Source of the DNA: Rhexocercosporidium sp. MPI-PUGE-AT-0058
Taxonomy: Eukaryota; Ascomycota; Leotiomycetes; Helotiales
Reading direction: 5' to 3'
Assembly (NCBI GenBank): GCA_020746875.1
Contig: JAGTJL010000002.1
Coordinates: forward strand, 806,001 to 870,000
DNA length: 64,000 nucleotides
Of this stretch, positions 1 through 11,740 are shown in pieces. How positions within the stretch are numbered: position 1 is the stretch's first letter; the number at the start of each line of letters is the position of its first letter. A program made the position numbers and the translations under genes. A model generated the notes under the pieces. That model was not told the DNA's origin. It saw nothing but the letters and a program-made list of their open reading frames with translations, and ran no database searches.

Positions 1-2007
1 TGTTGCACTTGAGCAGTCAAGGATGCGCTCATTACTGCCAAAGACCTCTTGTAGGGCAGCATCCAGGTTTTGAGTTGGGTAGATGCCATCGGTAAACAAA
101 GAGATAATTATCGCTAAGTATGAAACTAGGTGTAGCCCGAACGCTTTCTTAGCCAGCCGCTCATAAAGAGCTATGCAGTCTCCTACCGATAATCCGGTAT
201 GGCTTAAAGCCAGAGCGATTATGCCCCCTGAAATAGAGTCAGTATGGGGCCACTGTGTACTCGTCAAAGCTAGACTGACCAGCACTTGTGCCAAAAATGA
301 AGTCGAAATTTCCCTGCACAGGATAGGGTAGGCCAACTAGCTCTTCTAAGGCCTGTAGAACAATTAAGGGAATGATCCCTCTCACGCCGCCACCATCAAT
401 ACACAAGAGCCGCGCAGTAGCTGTTGGTGGTCTGACCTTGAAAATGGCCCCCGAAGTCTCCAGGCCGCAGAGGAAGCAGTGCGGGACATGAAAGTCCCAG
501 ATGTCCTTCTTTTCCCCGTGAAGTCGGACACAATTGTCGCATATGATATGTCCACACGGTAAACGGTATTGTGGCCTTGCCCGTAAGCATACCAAACATG
601 TCGTCTTGGACCGTATAGAGAACCAGTTGGTTTTAGTAGTGCATAGCATTCGCCGATGCCATATAGCGCTGGAAACGTCGAGGAGCTTGATGAATGCCTC
701 CACTTGTGTCACAAACTCATCCTCTAGTAATCTAATGAAGCCAGATGGGAGAATCATATGGGTTGACCCTTCGTGAGCGAGGACCCCTGTGCGACAGACC
801 CGATGACATATTCCTTTGTAGAGGGTGCAGAAGACTTCACGGGGGCAAAACACTATACATTCATTAGTAGATGTTGGACTGGAGCTTTTAGCTTACAATG
901 CATGTCTGGTGGGTAGTTATCGAGCAAAAAGCTGGATGCAATGATAGGGATGGCAAACTGTAACAACGATTGAGGTGTTTTGATCCTGTGGAGGAACTCT
1001 ACTAGATGGTCCTGCAGGTCGCTTGCCACAGGATTCTCGATTCGTGAGTTGGCTATGAAATTAAACGGCTCTACAGATGTTGCTGCCACATGAGTTAAAG
1101 CATTGTGGAAAAATGCCGCAGTGTGGTGAGCCGAAAAGAGCGTCTGTGTGCGGACTTTGGCTTCTCGTACCTGATCAGAGAAGTTCAGCAACTGCTCAAA
1201 CAGCTCTCGGTGGCGAGCTCTATTGGACAGGTCCGTGTTGCGGGCTGCGAGGCTGAGAATCCGGATGTCAGAGAATTGATCTGCGATGTCGATTGTGGTC
1301 TCCTCGCTTAACATCTGCTTGAAGGAAATCGAGGCAGACTCGTCATCGCCATGGAACTCCCCACCTCGTTCGACCACGACCAGGACCTTAGGACGCGTGG
1401 ATTTGGGGAGGTACGAGGGCTGACCTAAGTCTAGCCAGAGGGCCAAACGTTTCACGACTGGTTGCAACTGCCCGAGATCGTCTGCGAAGAAGCAAAAGAC
1501 GTCGGTGAATGGCGAGAGGAGCCTGAAATAGGTCCTATCAGCAGCCTCAGAGAACGTCGGTACAGCCGGAGTTCCCGCAAGTAGTGGTCTGCTTGTTGTC
1601 TCATGGCATTGCTCGATAGCTAGCACTTTTTGCTTGTCGATGCTCGGCAAGTCCCCTTCAGCAAGTAGAACGGGCCTCTTGCTGAAAGTGCTCGGAGCAT
1701 GGATATGCAGATGTATCTCTCCGTTTGCACGTCTGCCACTTATTTTGGTTTGGCTCCAGCTCTGCTTATCGTAATTCTGGCGGCTTGAGTCACGACCATA
1801 TCGTGGTGGTGGGGAGAATGTCTTGGCTAACTCTTTGACAGCCATCGCCTTGGATCTGTTTCCAATAAAAACAAGCAGACTAGGACTTTGCTCGTCTGGA
1901 TCTGGAAGATCTTCTAGGAGTGTCTGAAGTCTGTCGGTATTCTGAAGGAGGATATCACCATCATTTGCGGCCAAGCCCAGCCACTGCGTATGCTTGCAAT
2001 ATCGCAT
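1..2007 (-). CDS. Patatin-like phospholipase with RING-type finger, 3' end outside window
   Basis: Exons read on the minus strand are 2007-897, 852-280 and 227-1, then the gene leaves the window; 637 codons are visible. Intron 1 (896-853, 44 nt) has GTAAGC, CTAAT and TATAG. Intron 2 (279-228, 52 nt) has GTCAGT and TTTCAG and splits the last Gly of the catalytic GTSAG motif. Seen: an N-terminal region of unknown fold, a RING-like Cys/His cluster at about residues 456-499 (CxxC, CxHxxCxxC, CxxC), the patatin oxyanion loop GGGVRG at about 524-529 and the nucleophile elbow GTSAG at about 558-562. Known of the family: patatins are Ser-Asp lipid acyl hydrolases, and fungal patatin-like proteins are often linked to nonself recognition. 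The catalytic Asp lies outside the window. The start is the first ATG of the open frame. I am sure of the family, less sure of the N-terminus. Confidence 0.9.
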
Positions 2008-2179
2008 GTTAACAAACGCTCAGACGATGAGACGGCAATCAAAATGCCCCCAAAAAGTTTAAAAATAAAGAAAAATTAAAATGTAAAAATGCAAAAAACT
2101 ATTTGGCCAACTCCAATTGCGTTAGGAAGAGGCTTTTATTCGTTCTCCGCTCCAGCCGTTTCGGGCCGGCTCGCTGGAT

Positions 2180-2743
2180 GTGGAAAGCCACTTGCGAACC
2201 AGGGCCAAATCTGGCGCAGACCTATCCATATTAAAGGAGGGGTTTGCTTCTTGTCATAAGCGCAATAGGGAAATCGTCCAAGCAATGGCAAAGGCACCAA
2301 GGCTAGAAGAGCATCGGGGGTTTATGGCTGTCAAGAGGTCCTTGACTTATAAGCATGCGCCCAGATACAGATGCATTGCTTGTGGCAGATCGAGGTCATC
2401 TAGATACCACTCAAGACACCCTCCTGAGGATCCATCTCCGCCTCCGGGCGTATGCCGAAGATGCATTGGTACAGAGCACAAAGAAACTCTTTCACTCTCT
2501 CCTCAGATCAAGGTCTATGAGTTCCACTACTACCACCACGACTGCACTTGTAGTCATGAACGGCCATGCCTGAGTTCAGCAGTGGAAGGTCCTCGGGTGC
2601 TGGGGTATCCTACATGCGCAGAGCTCCCTGCAGAACATATTGTAGATGGATCACTTCCACCATACCAGCCGATGGAGAGAGCACCACCACCAGTAGCATT
2701 TTGGAACAAGCCGGGCCTCTGGAGGCTGGGTAGTAGCAAATAA
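2180..2743 (+). CDS. Hypothetical Cys-rich protein
   Basis: An open frame of 187 codons. The middle of the protein has a Cys/His-rich block: YRCIACGRSRSSRYH, then HPPEDPSPPPGVCRRC, then further Cys and His (HHDCTC, HERPC). The two CxxC pairs could bind zinc. The C-terminus is rich in Pro. I do not recognise a named family, but the regular spacing of Cys, Arg and Ser suggests a real, conserved fungal protein and not a chance frame. It starts about 170 bp from the divergent patatin gene, so the two could share a promoter region. The N-terminus is uncertain, because an upstream exon cannot be excluded. No signal peptide or membrane segment is visible. Confidence 0.5.
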   Translation: MESHLRTRAKSGADLSILKEGFASCHKRNREIVQAMAKAPRLEEHRGFMAVKRSLTYKHAPRYRCIACGRSRSSRYHSRHPPEDPSPPPGVCRRCIGTEHKETLSLSPQIKVYEFHYYHHDCTCSHERPCLSSAVEGPRVLGYPTCAELPAEHIVDGSLPPYQPMERAPPPVAFWNKPGLWRLGSSK

Positions 2744-2842
2744 ATAGGTTCTGGTGGTCGTTTAACTGAATATTGTAGAGCGCACTAAAAATGAAGAAAT
2801 GCCTGACAAAAATGGTAACGGAGCGCAAATGAGAACGATAGG

Positions 2843-3093
2843 TAACGTCCCTCCCTGCGTAACGAGACGCACTGTGTGCCGAGACAGACCAATCAAATCG
2901 CGAGGATTTTGACATTTTCCTCGTAAAATCTCTTTTAAACTAACCATATTAAAAATTTATTTATAATCAGAGTTAGTAATATGTTCTTTATGCTACTCCA
3001 CTTAATATAGCGATGTATTAATCTTGAAAATCATCTGATTTCATTGGCCCGTCTCGGCACACAGTGCGTCTCGCTACGCAGGGAGGGACGTTA
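2843..3093. mobile_element. MITE family A, copy 1 (251 bp, TA ends)
   Basis: Non-coding inverted-repeat element. The left end runs TAACGTCCCTCCCTGCGT then AACGAGACGCACTG; the right end is its inverse, ending in GGGACGTTA. The arms match over about 60 bp, and the middle is AT-rich. A second copy of the same length (251 bp) lies at 59624-59874. The outermost TA on each side is the likely target duplication, as in Tc1/mariner-type elements. It has no coding capacity. Confidence 0.85.
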
Positions 3094-3109
3094 TTGAGTT
3101 GCCCCAATA

Positions 3110-3193
3110 TAACGTCCATCCCTGCGTGCCGGAAAAACCCCCGTGCCGGAAAATTTAATAGGTACTTGGACTTTGTGCGTCCAAAAAACCATA
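3110..3193. mobile_element. Truncated left end of a related element
   Basis: This begins TAACGTCCATCCCTGCGT, followed by two GTGCCGGAAAA motifs and a stretch resembling the inside of the long-end element (GTACTTGGACTTTGTGCGTCC). It stops where the next element starts at 3194, so it was probably interrupted or deleted by that insertion. No matching right end was found. Confidence 0.6.
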
Positions 3194-3650
3194 TAACGTC
3201 CCTCCCTGCGTGCTGAGAAACCCTGTGTGCCGAGAAAAACATGAAGTACTTTGACTTTACGCATCCTCAACTCTACGCCAGCTTATGAGTTTATAAAAAT
3301 AAAAGATTAGTAGTATTACACAGCTATTTCTTAGCAATTTGACACCTTCTAAAGAAAATTTTGTATTCGTATCATCGTTTTTTCGCCTAATTTATAAGAA
3401 GCCTCTATTTGGGCTTTAGTACGAGCCCTCTACCGCAGGTATATTAGCAAGCTTTTAATATCCCTTACATGTCTTAAAAGTTCTTATTTAAGCTTTAGAT
3501 TTATATTTTTTAGTCTGAGACATTTATAAGCTTTGTGGCTGCTGTGGCGCGCAAACAGCTGCAGGTCCGCCACGCGGTTCGGTACTTCTGATCGACGGAA
3601 CTAACGTTCTCGGCTAGGGGACCAACCCCGCACCTCCGGCAAAGCTTTGG
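3194..3650 (+). mobile_element. Left end of long-terminal-repeat-type TIR element (family C, copy 1)
   Basis: About 450 bp starting TAACGTCCCTCCCTGCGT and ending near an ACGGAACTAACG/CTCGGCTAGGGG block. The same sequence occurs at 27450 and 59916, just 5' of two NLR genes, and in reverse at 32672. Here no NLR follows, and I found no inverse partner before 6 kb, so this is a solo end or a deleted copy. It is non-coding. Confidence 0.75.
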
Positions 3651-3845
3651 TCGTGACGGGCTCGGCGATATACTTGTACAATACCCGTGAAAGCCTTAGA
3701 CAACAAGGCCACAGTGGCTAGCGCTACTCTAAATTAAAGACGGCCGGAACTATGATTTTCCAGTACAATAACACGGATTGTTTCGTCCCTTCTCTCGTGA
3801 ATCCAAATACGTCTTACCACCTCAGACTTCCTCACTACCTCGCCC

Positions 3846-4737
3846 ATGTCGCCACTGAAATTAACTAACCAAACTACACCTCCAGGAAGCATCGTTAACG
3901 ACCCTCCGACACCACCCCTCACTGCGGACGCCAAAATCTCAGGTTGTGATAAAAACCCGGGCCCATCATTTATCACTCGGCAGGAAACCAGGCACCTTCC
4001 TCTAACATCCGCGAAATATGTCTCTCGCCTCCTCCGTATCAATCATTCTGAAAAGGAAACGGTTCAACAGATATGGGACGAGATCTTTCAAGACCGCGGG
4101 TGGATCAACTCACCTAGAGAGATGGGATTGGCGCCTATTTTAGTTGGCCATGACTTGTATGGTCTCTGCTACAGACATAAAGGACCATACTACATTGTCC
4201 TAGTGGACGGAGACTGGTCTAGGGACCTGAGATACGAGAAATCGAATATTCTCGACTGTCTTAATCCACACTCCTTTAATAAAAGGACTAACGAGGTCAC
4301 TCTTAAGTATTAGAATATCATTCTTAATATTGATAGGCAAATTTGGGCATCGGAAGCAATCGGACCAGCTCCGACAAAGATCTTCTCGAGGAGATCTGTA
4401 TCCTCTGCTGCATTGGTCTGGGGAGAGACTGCCCTGCGTAAAATCTCACGCAAAGACGTTAGTCGATACTGTGAGCATCGGTTGCTACTTCGTCATGTCT
4501 GACAAGAAGTGGCGCTGGAACCAGTGTTTCCTGGTCCGTGACTGTCCTCGTCAAAATTTGCTCGGCTCCCCCGCCCCGGGAAGCATCCAGTTCTCGAATT
4601 ATAGTGGTGGGTACATGTTTGAGAGTTTATGGCTTTCCATGGGAGTAGTGGAAGGAGATTTGGCATTCCGATCGACGAAGACATTTGGAGATCTTTCCAT
4701 GGCGGTTTCAGTTACAGTATGCCAACATAATAAGTAA
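3846..4737 (+). pseudogene. Broken two-exon gene of unknown function
   Basis: An open frame of 155 codons starts at 3846. A phase-0 intron (about 4297-4340, GTCACT to TTGATAG) would join it to a frame reading NLGIGSNRTSSDKDLLEE and further. That frame reaches TAA after CPA at about 4439. The likely continuation (LRKISRKDVSRYCEHRLLLRH) is in another frame and then meets several stops up to 4737. The continuing sense across frames suggests a once-longer gene damaged by a small indel and nonsense changes. It sits just 3' of a solo element end, so it might once have been cargo. No family was recognised, and the 155-codon first exon could still be expressed. Confidence 0.4.
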
Positions 4738-4974
4738 ATAGGGAAAGCCTTTAAAAGTCGATCTAGAAGTTTTGAGGAAGTGGTCACTCTATAAACAATA
4801 TTTTTTAACTAACTTATACCGCAATACAGTACATCAACCACCTGACCTAGATTGGAAGACCGCTCGCTGCATCCTGAATTGAATTTTGGAGGTGCCGCAG
4901 TGGACTCACTAAGTAGAACGAATGTCGTTTACGAGCCACGACTTGAGCTTTCCACCTTCTACACTATGAACTAT

Positions 4975-6045
4975 CTACGCGAATGAGGCAAATGTCTCTC
5001 CAAGAGCAGAAAGAATTCCACCTGAAATGAGACTTCCTTCAGAAGCCATGAAATATGCATATCTGTGTACGTAGTCTTGAGTATCCAGCCAGGGCAGCAC
5101 TTCTTCCAAAAACAATATTTCCTCCTCCCCTAAGCCAGGGCCGCGAAACTCGGTAATCCAGACTGGTCTATATCCGCCGACTTTATATGCTTGCATAATG
5201 TAATTTTTGAATGCTGTGACATCTCCACCATTGTACCAATGTATAGCAACGAAATCGATTGTACAAGACGTGCATCTCGAGGTAAAGTCCTGGAGCCAGC
5301 TTAAGCCCATGTGCCCGCCTCCATTCGTTACAGCTGGAGAGCCGAGCTTAACTTTCTCGGCAAAGGGCTCCATGTGCTCGAGATAACCTGCCACGGCAGT
5401 AGCGACCGTGAGATTTGCTTGGGAAGCAAGGTCGGGCTCGTTGAATGCGAGGAGGTGGGTCGTACCCGATACAATCGAATCCTCAGCATGTGAGTGCCAG
5501 TAATCGGTATTCCCGAGTCCCCAGAGCATGGGCACATATTCAATCCTTGAGGGTATGTCGAGGGTCACGTCCGCCCAGTTGTAAGCCCATGATACTCTCG
5601 GAAACTTGCTAAATGCTGGGACGAATGCCGCATTATTATATGCAACCCCGCGCTTACTTGTTGTGGAAGCTGAAGAGATGGTATCAGTGATTGTATTTGC
5701 TGACGCAGTTTGGCTTGTCCCCGAAGCCAGAGGTGATCTCTTTGAGGTCGAGGGACTTTGCGTAGCCAGATTAACCGAGAGCGAGACTTTGACCGAGAAG
5801 GAAGAGATCGCGACCACACCAGTGGGTGAGAGCACGGTACGTGAAGCGCATTTCCACATATCCAGTGTATTTATTTGAGTACCGGGGTAAATATTCGTCA
5901 GAACCGGCACTGGGTGACCGCTCTCGAATAGTCTATGTGTGTACGTGTCTTCCACAGCAATAGAATCCTCATCTGCACAAGTCGATTCACGGGTGAACAG
6001 TAGCAAGAAGACAAAGACGAGGCTCGAAATATTTACACAAGACAT
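4975..6045 (-). CDS. GH128 (Asl1-like) secreted beta-1,3-glucanase
   Basis: A single-exon gene of 356 codons. Residues 1-24 form a signal peptide (hydrophobic SSLVFVFLLLF, then a polar cleavage region). Residues 90-130 are a Ser/Thr-rich linker. The glycosyl hydrolase catalytic-core domain begins at KRGVAYN (about 131) and runs to the end. It carries LLAFNEPD with the likely acid/base Glu203 and WITEF with the likely nucleophile Glu299, plus AIHWYNGG. Family knowledge: GH128 enzymes cut beta-1,3-glucan, and Asl1 of fission yeast is wall-associated. Inference: a secreted enzyme acting on the fungal's own wall or that of a neighbour. The first 90 residues contain no domain I recognise. The catalytic domain looks complete. 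Confidence 0.93.
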   Translation of the reverse strand: MSCVNISSLVFVFLLLFTRESTCADEDSIAVEDTYTHRLFESGHPVPVLTNIYPGTQINTLDMWKCASRTVLSPTGVVAISSFSVKVSLSVNLATQSPSTSKRSPLASGTSQTASANTITDTISSASTTSKRGVAYNNAAFVPAFSKFPRVSWAYNWADVTLDIPSRIEYVPMLWGLGNTDYWHSHAEDSIVSGTTHLLAFNEPDLASQANLTVATAVAGYLEHMEPFAEKVKLGSPAVTNGGGHMGLSWLQDFTSRCTSCTIDFVAIHWYNGGDVTAFKNYIMQAYKVGGYRPVWITEFRGPGLGEEEILFLEEVLPWLDTQDYVHRYAYFMASEGSLISGGILSALGETFASFA

Positions 6046-6106
6046 ATTAACACCAACTGTTACAGTAGATCCAAAGTAAAGAGTAAAGTTAGAGTAATCT
6101 CTAGTA

Positions 6107-6340
6107 CAGTAGAAGGCGAAATGGGTGTCGTTGTTGTTTAGTTAATTATTTTTAGCGAGGTCCACTTCTGGACACTTGTGGCTGTGCACCCTTTCCGGTT
6201 GTACCCGGAGGTACCTCTGCGAAGGCAGAATTGGCGACCTAAATTACCCCACCATTCGTGGCTGTCAGCACTTTCTTTTAGCAACCATGTCGTCACAACT
6301 GAATGATGCACAGCATATTTTCAACCCATTACGACAGTAC
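6107..6340 (+). mobile_element. 5' end relic of a Tc1/mariner-like element
   Basis: The sequence from the ACAGTAGAAGGCGAAATGGG end through the first codons of a transposase (MSSQLNDAQHIF) matches, in the other orientation, the element at 20870-21690 (MPPQLNAAQHILI). The transposase frame is lost after about a dozen codons. This is a truncated, inactive copy lying between the glucanase and NLR1. Confidence 0.7.
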
Positions 6341-6665
6341 GTTTGCTACCACTTATTCGATACTGCACATGCCAGCGACCACAAATCATGGTTCAACCAC
6401 GAATGAGAGTGAAGTGCCGAACACAGCCAGCATTGGGTTCTGCTGTACATCCCTAGCGCTTAGCTGCTGTTGTGGTACGCTCCGACAACGAACAGCAACG
6501 AACAACGATGCCACCATTCCCGCGAGGCTGCGTCCAGCTGAATCGGTTTAATGACAGCCTTCCCATCCAACATCCTGTCCTAACCCGACAACAATATCCC
6601 CATTCTGCGACGTAAACCTCACCGATAATCCTCTTCCCTTCCGACGCTCGAATCCAAGCTGAATA

Positions 6666-9600
6666 ATGCGTCTTTTGGCACGCAAAAACGACGGCGAGTT
6701 CGCCCTTACCAAGGACATCATCGATAACATTCCCAACTATGCTATACTATCGCACACATGGGGCGCGGATACAGAGGAGGTCACCTTCAGAGACCTGGCG
6801 GATGGCACGGGCAAGGACAAGACTGGCTACGACAAGATTCGACTCTGTGGAGAACAAGCTAGGCATGATGGCATACAATACTTTTGGGTGGATACATGCT
6901 GTATCGACAAGTCAAACAACACTGAGCTTGCAGAGGCTATCAACTCCATGTTCCGCTGGTATCGCCATGCGGCCAAATGCTATGTCTACCTGTCAGATGT
7001 TCCAAGGGATGCACCTGACGATGCATTCTGCCAGCTGCCCTGGGAATCGGCATTTCGTCAAAGCAGATGGTTCACTCGGGGCTGGACACTTCAAGAGCTC
7101 ATTGCCCCAAAATCAGTTGAATTCTTTTCCAAATACTGGAAACAACTGGGTGACAAGGCATCCTTAGGGACTATTATCCACGAGATAACAGGAATTCCGG
7201 ACGAAGCACTTCAAGGAGTTTCGCTCTCGGATTTCAGCGTGGCCGAGCGAATGTCGTGGGCAGAACGACGTGTGACTACCCGCAAAGAAGACCAGGCATA
7301 TTCATTACTCGGTATTTTTGATGTGTATATGCCACTGATCTATAGCGAAGGGAAAGAGCATGCATTCAAACGACTTCGAGAGGTGATTGATGTGAATTCA
7401 AGGGGTAAATAGACCTTTCGTTTGAGGTTGTGTCTTCGTTTGTAAATGCCGGTACTGATCGGCAAGCCAGGGCTCCATTCGGATGTATTTCAACGCCTAC
7501 CGTATGCACTCGATGCACCATTTAACTCGTTTGCAAAACAAGATTCGTCCACTTGCCTACCGAATACCCGAGTTGGCCTTCTTGAAGAGATATACAACTG
7601 GGTTGATAGTGAAGATGACCGGTGTATCTTCTGGCTTAATGGCTTAGCTGGTACTGGGAAATCAATAATTGCTCGGACCGTCGCCCGCAGATACTTTGAA
7701 CAAAAGCGCCTCGGCGCTAGCTTTTTCTTCTCAAGAGGCGGAGGAGATGTCAGCCATGCTGGTAAATTCTTCACGAGCATTGCTGTGCAGCTTGCGCATA
7801 ACGCACCATCGTTTGGACGATTCATTTCGGAAGCTGCCGAAGAACAGATTGATATTGCAAATCAGTCCCTCCGTGACCAGTGGCAGCAGCTCGTCCTTAA
7901 TCTACTGTCAAGGTTAGACACACGCTTTTCCCCGTCTTCCTATTTGCTCATTGTCGATGCCCTCGATGAGTGTGATAACGAAGACCATATTCGCACAATT
8001 CTGCAGCTTCTAGCTGAAGCTCGATCGTTGACGATAGTACGACTTCGAGTCTTTGTGACGAGCAGACCTGAAATTCCCATTCGACACGGGATATGCGCTA
8101 TCCTACAAGCCAAACACCAGGACTTCGTACTGCACAGTATACCGCTAACGATTATTAATCATGATATCTCTTTCTTTCTAGAATACAATCTGAGAACGAT
8201 CGGGCAAGAGTGGACACTTGGAGCTCATTGGCCCGGCGAGGAAGTTCTGAGATAGCTGGTTCTATATGCTAATAGCCTCTTTATCTGGGCGGCAACGGCT
8301 TGTCGCTTTATTCGTGAAGGAAAGGGGCGATTCGCACGCAAGCGACTGGATACAATTCTCAAGGGTAGTAGTAGCGCTATTACCGCACCAGAAAAGCACT
8401 TTAACGAGATCTACCTTGCTGTTCTCAAGTACTCGATCTCCTCTGACTTTTCGGACGAAGAGAAAACGGAGGTATGCGATGTGTTGAAACATGCACTCGG
8501 AAGTCTAGTAGTATTGCTCTTACCTCTTTCTACCTCTTCATTGAGTAGGCTATTACAGCTCTCAAGAGAAGATGTCGACTTGACATTTGAGAATCTTCAT
8601 GCAATCCTTGATATTCCAGATAACCCGACTCGCCAGCTCCGCCTACACTACCTTTCATTCCGCGATTTTCTCCTTAATAAAGATCGATGTGGGGACTTCT
8701 GGGTAGATAAGAAGGAGGCATACCAGCTATTAGCTATTAGCTGTATACAGCTAATGTCCTAGGCACTTAAGAAGGACATTTGCGGCATGCATGCTCCTGG
8801 TAGTCAAGCCAGCCAAGTTGAGAGCAGCCGTCTGCAGGGATGCCTTCCGCCTGATATTCAATACGCATGCCTTTATTGGGTTCAGTATCTGTATCGGAGT
8901 GGTTCTCATGCTTGCGACGGCGAGGCAGCCTACCGGTTTCTGTAATCTCATCTACTACACTGGCTTGAGGCCCTTGGGTGGATGGGCAAGATATTAGAAG
9001 GAATTCAAGCAATATTATCTCTAGAGGCTCATGTTTCGGTAAGCTTTCTGACTATTGTTTACAGGAGTGTAATTAACTTGTCCTTAGGCTAATGAAAGTC
9101 CTAATTTGCACGCGTTTATACATGATGCGAGGCGGTTCGTCGTATATAATCGATCAGTTATTGAATAAACGCCCTTTTAATCATATTGTTCAGCATTAGT
9201 CTTTAGCCCAGAGAAGAGTCTTGTTCGGGTAGCATTTGAGAAGTGTATCCCAGATTGGATTTTGCAGAAACCAAAAGTGCAAGCATACTGGAATGCGCTG
9301 CTGCAGACGCTCGAGGGACACACGGAGTCGGTCAGTTCTGTAGCCTTCTCACCTAACGGCAAGCAGGTCGTGTCTGGGTCTTACGATAACACAGTGCGGC
9401 TCTGGGACGCCGTAACAGGAGCGCCGCTGCAGACGTTCGAGGGACACACGGAGTCGGTCAGTTTTATAGCCTTCTTACCGAACGGCAAGCAGGTCGTGTC
9501 TGGGTCTCATAACAATACAGTGCGGCTCTGGGACGCCGCGACAGGAGCGCCGCTCCAGACTCTCGAGGGCCACTCGCAGTCGGTTTATACTGTAGCCTTC

Positions 9601-11184
9601 TCACCCGACGGCAAGCAGGTCGTGTCTGGGTCTCGCGATAATACAGTTCGGCTCTGGGACGCTACGACAGGAGCGCCGCTGCAGACGCTCGAGGGACACA
9701 CGGAGTCGGTCAGTTTTATAGCCTTCTTACTTAACGATAAGCAGGTCGCGTCTGGGTCTCATGATAATATAGTGCGGCTTTGGAACGCTGCGACAGGAGC
9801 GCCGCTCCAGACGCTCGAGAGCCACTCGCAGTCGGTTAGTTCTGTAGCTTTCTCACTTAACGGCAAGCAGGTCGTGTCTGGGTCTTACGATAATATAGTG
9901 CGGCTCTGGGACGCCGCGACAGGAGCGCCGCTCCAGACGCTCGAGGGACATACGGAGTCGATCAGTTCTGTAGCCTTCTTACTTAACGGCAAGCAGGTCG
10001 TGTCTGGGTCTCACGATAATATAGTGCGGCTCTGGGACGCCGCGACAGGAGCGCCGCTGCAGACGCTCGAGAGCCACTCGCAGTCGGTCAGTTCTATAGC
10101 CTTTTCACCCAACGGCAAGCAGGTCGTGTCTGGGTCTTACGATAATACAGTGCGGCTGTGGGACGCCGCGACAGGAGCGCCGCTCCAGACGCTCGAGAGC
10201 CACTCGGACTCGGTCTATATTATAGCTTTCTTACCTAACGGCAAGCAGGTCGTGTCTGGGTCTCACGATAATACAGTTCGGCTCTGGGACGCCGCGACAG
10301 GAGCGCCGCTGCAGACGCTCGAGGGCCACTCGCACTCAGTTTATTCTATAGCCTTCTCACTTAGCGGCAAGCAGGTCGTGTCTGGGTCCTGGGATAATAT
10401 AGTTCGGCTCTGGGACGCCGCGATAGGAGCGCCGCTTCAGACGTTCGAGGGCCACTCGGACTCGGTCTGCTCTGTTGCTTTCTCACCTGGCGGCAAGCAG
10501 GTCGTATCTGGGTCCTAGGATAACACAATTCGGCTCTAGGACGCTGCGACAGGAGCGCCGCTGCAGACGCTCCAGGGCCACTCGCACTCAGTCTATTCTA
10601 TAGCCTTCTCACCTAGCGGCAAGCAAGTCGTATCTGGGTCCTAGGATAACACAGTTCGGCTCTGGGACGCCGCGACAGGAGCGCCGCTCCAGACGCTCGA
10701 GGGCCACTCGCACTCGGTCAGTTCTGTAGCCTTCTCACCTAACGGCAAGCAGGTCGTATCTGGATCCTAGGACAAGATAATACGGCTCTGGGACGCCACG
10801 ATAGGGGCGCCGCTCCAGACGTTCGAGGGCCACTCGCAGTCGGTCAGTTCTATAGCCTTCTCACCCAACGGCAAGCAGGTCGTGTCTGGGTCTTACGATA
10901 ACACAGTGCGGTTGTGGGACGCCGCGACAGGAGCGCCGCTCCAGACGCTCGAGGGCCACTCGGACTCGGCCTATTCTGTAGCCTTCTCACCTAACGGCAA
11001 GCTGCTACCAACTTTGCGTGTATCAAATCATTGGATAATAGATGGCACTGCGAATATTCTCTGGCTACCTTCTGAATACCGACCTACATGTAAAGCTGTT
11101 CGGGATAAAACCCTCGTTCTAGGACATTCGTCAGGGAATATTTCATTCCTCCAGTTTAAACAAGGGCCAAAGCTTATAATGTGA
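6666..11184 (+). pseudogene. NLR1: HET-NACHT-WD40 gene with nine in-frame stops
   Basis: The exons 6666-7404, 7471-9038 and 9088-11184 keep one frame, with introns of 66 and 49 nt. The HET domain (AILSHTWG, YFWVDTCCIDKS, FTRGWTLQELIAP) is followed by a NACHT NTPase with Walker A GLAGTGKS and Walker B LLIVDALDEC, a helical linker, then WD40 repeats from 9301. Stops lie at 8253, 8760, 8943, 9166, 9178, 10516, 10537, 10642 and 10768. All are TAA or TAG, and where relatives allow a comparison they replace Gln or Trp. Known: such proteins (Podospora HET-E, HET-D, HET-R) trigger incompatibility cell death. The HET plus NACHT part up to 8253 stays open and could give a truncated protein, but the full receptor is dead. 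The 3' flank resembles that of NLR2, so the genes share ancestry beyond the coding part. Confidence 0.9.
9301..11010 (+). repeat. WD40 tandem repeat of NLR1, 14 units of 126 bp
   Basis: Units start every 126 bp (42 codons) from 9301 to 10939. The last unit is cut after SPNGK and followed by a conserved C-terminal tail (TLRVSNHW, LWLPSEYRPTC). Fourteen units would make two seven-bladed propellers. DNA is nearly identical between units except at a few codons (after GH, and around SGS-x-D). Units 10, 11 and 12 contain TAG in place of TGG. Confidence 0.92.
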
Positions 11185-11740
11185 ACCTAAGTTAGTATAA
11201 GTTAATCAAATTTATACTGATACTCTTATAATATCTCTTTTTCTTTCCATCTCTATTGCATAGAGGGTTCGAGGGAAGTGTGTCACTACATAGCAATTCA
11301 TAAGATCTATCACTACTCCAGCTTAGCTTGAATCGCTCCAGGATCATGTGGGAAACTGAACCAAGTTAACATCATCGCGCTAGCAGAAGATATTGGTCAG
11401 TCCTCCTTCTCTGATTCAACATTGATTTCTCGTCCAATGTAAGTGCTGTGCAACCCCAAATGCTCGCGTGGCAAAGCGCGATTGGCCTTTACTAATGAAC
11501 TAAACGATTTGCAGTACGATAACTGACCGAATAGACTTTAACATATCTTCTGAGGACGAACATGATGGTTCAGACGAAGATGCTCTTTCTTCCTACGTTC
11601 GTGAATCACTATTGAAGACTTCAAGGATCTCACATCAAAGCGACCTTCACAAAAGATGGCCCCGTCCTCCCCAAAAACAATGATGATAGAAATGATGGAA
11701 GAAGAACGAGAGGACCAGCAAAGGGCTTTAGGTCAAATTG
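11185..11740 (+). other. NLR1 3' flank and a small gene fragment
   Basis: 11185-11330 resembles the 3' flank of NLR2 (both have ATCTCTTTT and CATAGAGGGTTC). From about 11370 there is an exon-like stretch (ALAEDIGQSSFSDSTLIS), a good intron (GTAAGT near 11451 to TTTGCAG near 11513) and an acidic stretch (DFNISSEDEHDGSDEDALSS) that ends at a TGA near 11685. I do not recognise it. It may be the tail of a lost gene. Confidence 0.3.

Noticed and set aside
4330..4737. A separate 135-codon gene.
   Set aside because: The other frames read more like a continuation of the gene at 3846. This frame has no domain and lies over them, so it is treated as part of a pseudogene.
6107..6665. NLR1 as a third case of the NLR-carrying element.
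   Set aside because: No family C end flanks it. Upstream is a Tc1-like relic, and downstream are gene fragments. Only its gene and 3' flank resemble NLR2.
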